Shown: positions 6,183 to 8,437 of the stretch, in pieces | How the letters are laid out: every line of letters begins with the position of its first letter | Numbering within the stretch: position 1 is the first letter of the stretch | Origin: Gallionella sp. | Lineage (GTDB): Bacteria; Pseudomonadota; Gammaproteobacteria; Burkholderiales; Gallionellaceae | DNA length: 8,437 nucleotides | Assembly (NCBI GenBank): GCA_025362155.1 | Contig: JANYHX010000229.1 | Coordinates: 1 to 8,437, forward strand | Direction: 5' to 3' | Translations under genes and position numbers: made by a program | Notes under the pieces: model-generated | Told to the model about the DNA's origin: nothing | Seen by the model: the letters and a program-made list of their open reading frames with translations, nothing else | Database searches by the model: none

Positions 6183-7070
6183 TTACTTGGGAAATTGATT
6201 CAAATCGATAAGTAACCTATAAGCCGACTGTGATGAAAGAATGATTTGCGGAAAGGGCCGAGCTTCATGGCCTGTGACTGTTTGTCGGGTGATACCTATC
6301 GTTTGCAACCCTTGTGTAATGGCTGCTTGAGCAGTGCGTGCAAGCACGCGGCGATTTGCGTTAGCAGTCAGCAGCACCGGGGTGAATACCACTAATGCGT
6401 TGAGATGCGGGCAGCGCAAAATTTGCCATATGGATTGTGCCAATGTCATGTCGCCAACGAATGCGGCAGCAATTTCCAGCTCACCATCTTGGTCTTGGTA
6501 GCGTAGGGCAATAGGACAGAGCCTTGTTTCCGTCTCAATGGCGGGCTGGATAAGTGCCGAGTGAAAGTGCCCCACCTGTTTACCATCGGTCGTCGTGCCT
6601 TCCGGAAAAAGTCCTATACAAGTACCCTGCTTGAGCAAGCGGCCGACGTGCTGATTGACCAACGAGCTATTCTGATGTGTTGACTTTGGGCGCATTGCCC
6701 GATCAATAAAAATTGTGCCGCTACGTTGGCACAGCCAGCCGATGAATGGCCAAGCGCGTACCTCCGATTTGGCGATGAAGCGCACTGGATGAATCGCATT
6801 CAACACAAAAATATCCAACCATGAAATATGGTTTGCGACGATCAAACATCCCCCTTCGCCGCGTCCGGGTTGTGGCCCCTCAATTTGCAGGCCAATGTTG
6901 AAGATACCCAACAATTGCCTACTCCATATCTTCATGGTACGGCGTTGGCCGGTTTGATTAAGATATGGGTAAATGATTGCCAGCAACATCCCATAAAGAA
7001 GATGTACGGCGAGGCGGCTGGCGCGTAACACGCTGACCAGTATGTTTAGTGGAGGGTTTTTCTTATCCAT
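6183..7070 (-). CDS. olsA: OlsA/PlsC-family O-acyltransferase (lyso-ornithine lipid or lysophosphatidate acylation)
   Basis: The protein has 295 residues. It has a hydrophobic N-terminal segment (about 9-36) for inner-membrane attachment, then the acyltransferase motifs in order: NHISWLD (80-86, the catalytic HX4D), GTIFIDR (118-124), LFPEGTTTDG (154-163) and LCPIALRY (184-191). OlsA adds the second fatty acid to lyso-ornithine lipid; PlsC does so on lysophosphatidate. Adjacency to olsB favours OlsA, but sequence alone does not fully separate them. I start at the ATG at 7070. The frame extends to 7220, but residues before 7070 lie inside the upstream gene and look non-native. The ATG overlaps the end of the cyclic-di-GMP gene by 8 bases and has only a weak binding site, suggesting translational coupling to it. 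Confidence 0.85.
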   Translation of the reverse strand: MDKKNPPLNILVSVLRASRLAVHLLYGMLLAIIYPYLNQTGQRRTMKIWSRQLLGIFNIGLQIEGPQPGRGEGGCLIVANHISWLDIFVLNAIHPVRFIAKSEVRAWPFIGWLCQRSGTIFIDRAMRPKSTHQNSSLVNQHVGRLLKQGTCIGLFPEGTTTDGKQVGHFHSALIQPAIETETRLCPIALRYQDQDGELEIAAAFVGDMTLAQSIWQILRCPHLNALVVFTPVLLTANANRRVLARTAQAAITQGLQTIGITRQTVTGHEARPFPQIILSSQSAYRLLIDLNQFPK

Positions 7071-8437
7071 AATAATAGGCACCCGCACTCTCAGGCACTG
7101 CTTCGGGTAACTCGTGTTGTGGCAGTCGCCGCCGTTCAATGAACAGGCTGTTGCCAGGTTTTTTCTTGGCCATTTTTTTGGCAGAGGTAGCGGCTTCCGC
7201 CACCTCTTGGTGTGAATCAAATAATTCCGGGTTAACCAAGATTACGCCGATTGAAAGCGTGGGCAATGGGTGATGAACCATGCGACCCTGACGATCCGCG
7301 CTCAGATAACCGCCGATTGAGCGATGATCTTTATCGAACAGCACCGAGGAAGTGTGCGCAAAAGTAGAGAGTGCCCGATGGCAACGTTGTTCCCAATCCG
7401 GGCTTTGCAGCACCAAAATAAAATCATCACCGCCAATATGCCCGATAAAATCCTGCGCAGGATCGCAGAAATTGCCGAGTAGCCTAGCGGTAAACTGGAT
7501 CAGCTCGTCACCCTTGCGATAGCCGCATACATCGTTGAAAGGTTTGAAATTGTCGAGGTCACCGTAACAGACTGCGAACGATTTTCCAGCTTGAAGTAAA
7601 TACTCAATGTGCTCATTGATGGGGACATTGCCGGGTAACAATGTCAGCGGGTTGGCATAGCGCGCAGTTTCAATCTGGGCTTTGGTGATTTCTCGCAGCA
7701 GGTCTTGTCCGGTGCCGATCCCGAGGTAGCGGCCTTGCTCGGTGATGATAAAGCCATCTGTAAAGTGCCGAATTTCGGCTTCACTCAAAAATCCGCTTAG
7801 CTCATGGATAGGGGTTGATTTCTCCACCTGCAATGGCGACTTATTCATCATGTCGGCACAAGGTTTTTTGCCTAGCAATTCGCGGCGGTAAGGCTGGGCA
7901 AGGCTATCCACAAATTCATAACGATTGATCAATCCAACCGGACGTCCATTTTTAACCACAGGTATAGCCCGCAAGTTTTTATTAGCAGAAAAATCGGCCA
8001 AAATTTTTTCAATCTCTGTTTCTAGTTGTGCCGGCTCGACATAACTCAAAATTGTTTCCACCGTAACACTACGAACATTGTTATAAAGTTGCTCAAGGGG
8101 AGGATTTTTTACGTTAATCAGACAGCCGACTTCTGCACACGGATTTAATGGCGGGATGTGATTGGGGCGCCCAATAAAATAGCCTTGTCCACCGACGATC
8201 CCCATATCGCGTATCACCTTGAATTCTGCGGCTGTTTCGATCCCTTCTGCAATTACCTGTGTTCCAGAACTGAGGGCGATACTTTGAATCGACCTTAGAA
8301 ACTGTTGTTTGAGGGGGTCGGAATTTACGCCTTGCACGAAATGCATGTCTACCTTCACATATTCCGGGCGCAGTTCAGACCACAAACGCAAACTAGAAAA
8401 TCCTTCGCCCAAATCATCTATCGCAATTTGAAATCCC
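7063..8437 (-). CDS. EAL-CBS-CBS-GGDEF cyclic-di-GMP signalling protein, N-terminus outside the window
   Basis: The frame runs off the right edge, so the N-terminal part is missing; about 457 residues are visible, counted here from the edge. The C-terminal half of an EAL domain comes first: IDDLGEGF (6-13), YVKVD (27-30), VIAEGIET (61-68) and GGQGYFIGRP (82-91). These retain the Asp, Lys, Glu and Gln expected of an active phosphodiesterase. A CBS pair (about 120-250) follows, able to sense adenine nucleotides in relatives. Last is a GGDEF domain (about 280-430) with GDLDNFKPFND, GYRKGDE and signature GGDDF (335-339). The RxxD inhibitory site is PAQD here, so product inhibition is probably lost. 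Domains could be active or regulatory. The extreme C-terminus ends AYYYG. The gene overlaps olsA and is probably cotranscribed with it. An internal TTG at 8412 is not the real start. Confidence 0.93.
   Translation of the reverse strand, partial: GFQIAIDDLGEGFSSLRLWSELRPEYVKVDMHFVQGVNSDPLKQQFLRSIQSIALSSGTQVIAEGIETAAEFKVIRDMGIVGGQGYFIGRPNHIPPLNPCAEVGCLINVKNPPLEQLYNNVRSVTVETILSYVEPAQLETEIEKILADFSANKNLRAIPVVKNGRPVGLINRYEFVDSLAQPYRRELLGKKPCADMMNKSPLQVEKSTPIHELSGFLSEAEIRHFTDGFIITEQGRYLGIGTGQDLLREITKAQIETARYANPLTLLPGNVPINEHIEYLLQAGKSFAVCYGDLDNFKPFNDVCGYRKGDELIQFTARLLGNFCDPAQDFIGHIGGDDFILVLQSPDWEQRCHRALSTFAHTSSVLFDKDHRSIGGYLSADRQGRMVHHPLPTLSIGVILVNPELFDSHQEVAEAATSAKKMAKKKPGNSLFIERRRLPQHELPEAVPESAGAYYYG

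Noticed and set aside
7071..7220. N-terminal extension of the OlsA-like protein to 7220
   Set aside because: The added 50 residues lie in the other frame of the cyclic-di-GMP gene, are basic and unlike the family, and the membrane segment starts soon after the ATG at 7070.
1..8437. CRISPR arrays, insertion sequences, tRNA or attachment sites
   Set aside because: No long direct repeats with spacers, transposase frames, terminal inverted repeats or tRNA-like cloverleaf were seen. The only regular repeats are the 11-base promoter units.

Overview
The window looks like chromosomal DNA from a Gram-negative betaproteobacterium. The evidence is an outer-membrane porin with a C-terminal Phe, periplasmic signal peptides, Acr3-type arsenic genes and an OlsB/OlsA acyltransferase pair. 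A Gallionella/Nitrosomonas-like lineage is my guess from the overall look of the proteins. No mobile element, rRNA, tRNA or CRISPR array is visible, and no gene-free stretch exceeds about 210 bases.

Left part, plus strand (1-2721). A short unrecognised reading frame at the edge is followed by a small Lys/Ala-rich protein with a histone-H1-like tail and a ribbon-helix-helix-like C-terminus. Next comes a compact arsenic operon: arsR, with a Cys-Cys-x6-Cys arsenite site; a thioredoxin-type arsC with a TTG start; and acr3. The acr3 frame is broken near codon 87 by what looks like a 13-base deletion, so the arsenite pump is probably non-functional unless this is a sequence error. A hairpin separates this operon from the convergent minus-strand genes.

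Right part, minus strand (8437-2791), in transcription order. First is the 3' portion of an EAL-CBS-GGDEF cyclic-di-GMP protein. An OlsA/PlsC-like O-acyltransferase follows, overlapping it by 8 bases. Then come an OlsB-like N-acyltransferase, a general porin with a strong terminator, and a secreted metallophosphoesterase-like protein.

The most interesting signal is regulatory. Upstream of olsB and of the porin there are runs of 7-base units resembling CTGTCAT, spaced exactly 11 bases apart. In both, the fourth unit is followed by 10 bases and then the same -10-like hexamer, TAATCT. This is the architecture of PhoB-activated promoters. A weaker version with the same spacing lies before the phosphoesterase. 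The inference is a local phosphate-starvation block: replace phospholipid with ornithine lipid (olsA/olsB), admit anions (porin) and possibly salvage phosphate (phosphoesterase). It sits next to an arsenate-detoxification operon, which makes physiological sense because arsenate enters cells as a phosphate analogue. The individual families are known. The clustering and shared promoter layout are the part worth checking.
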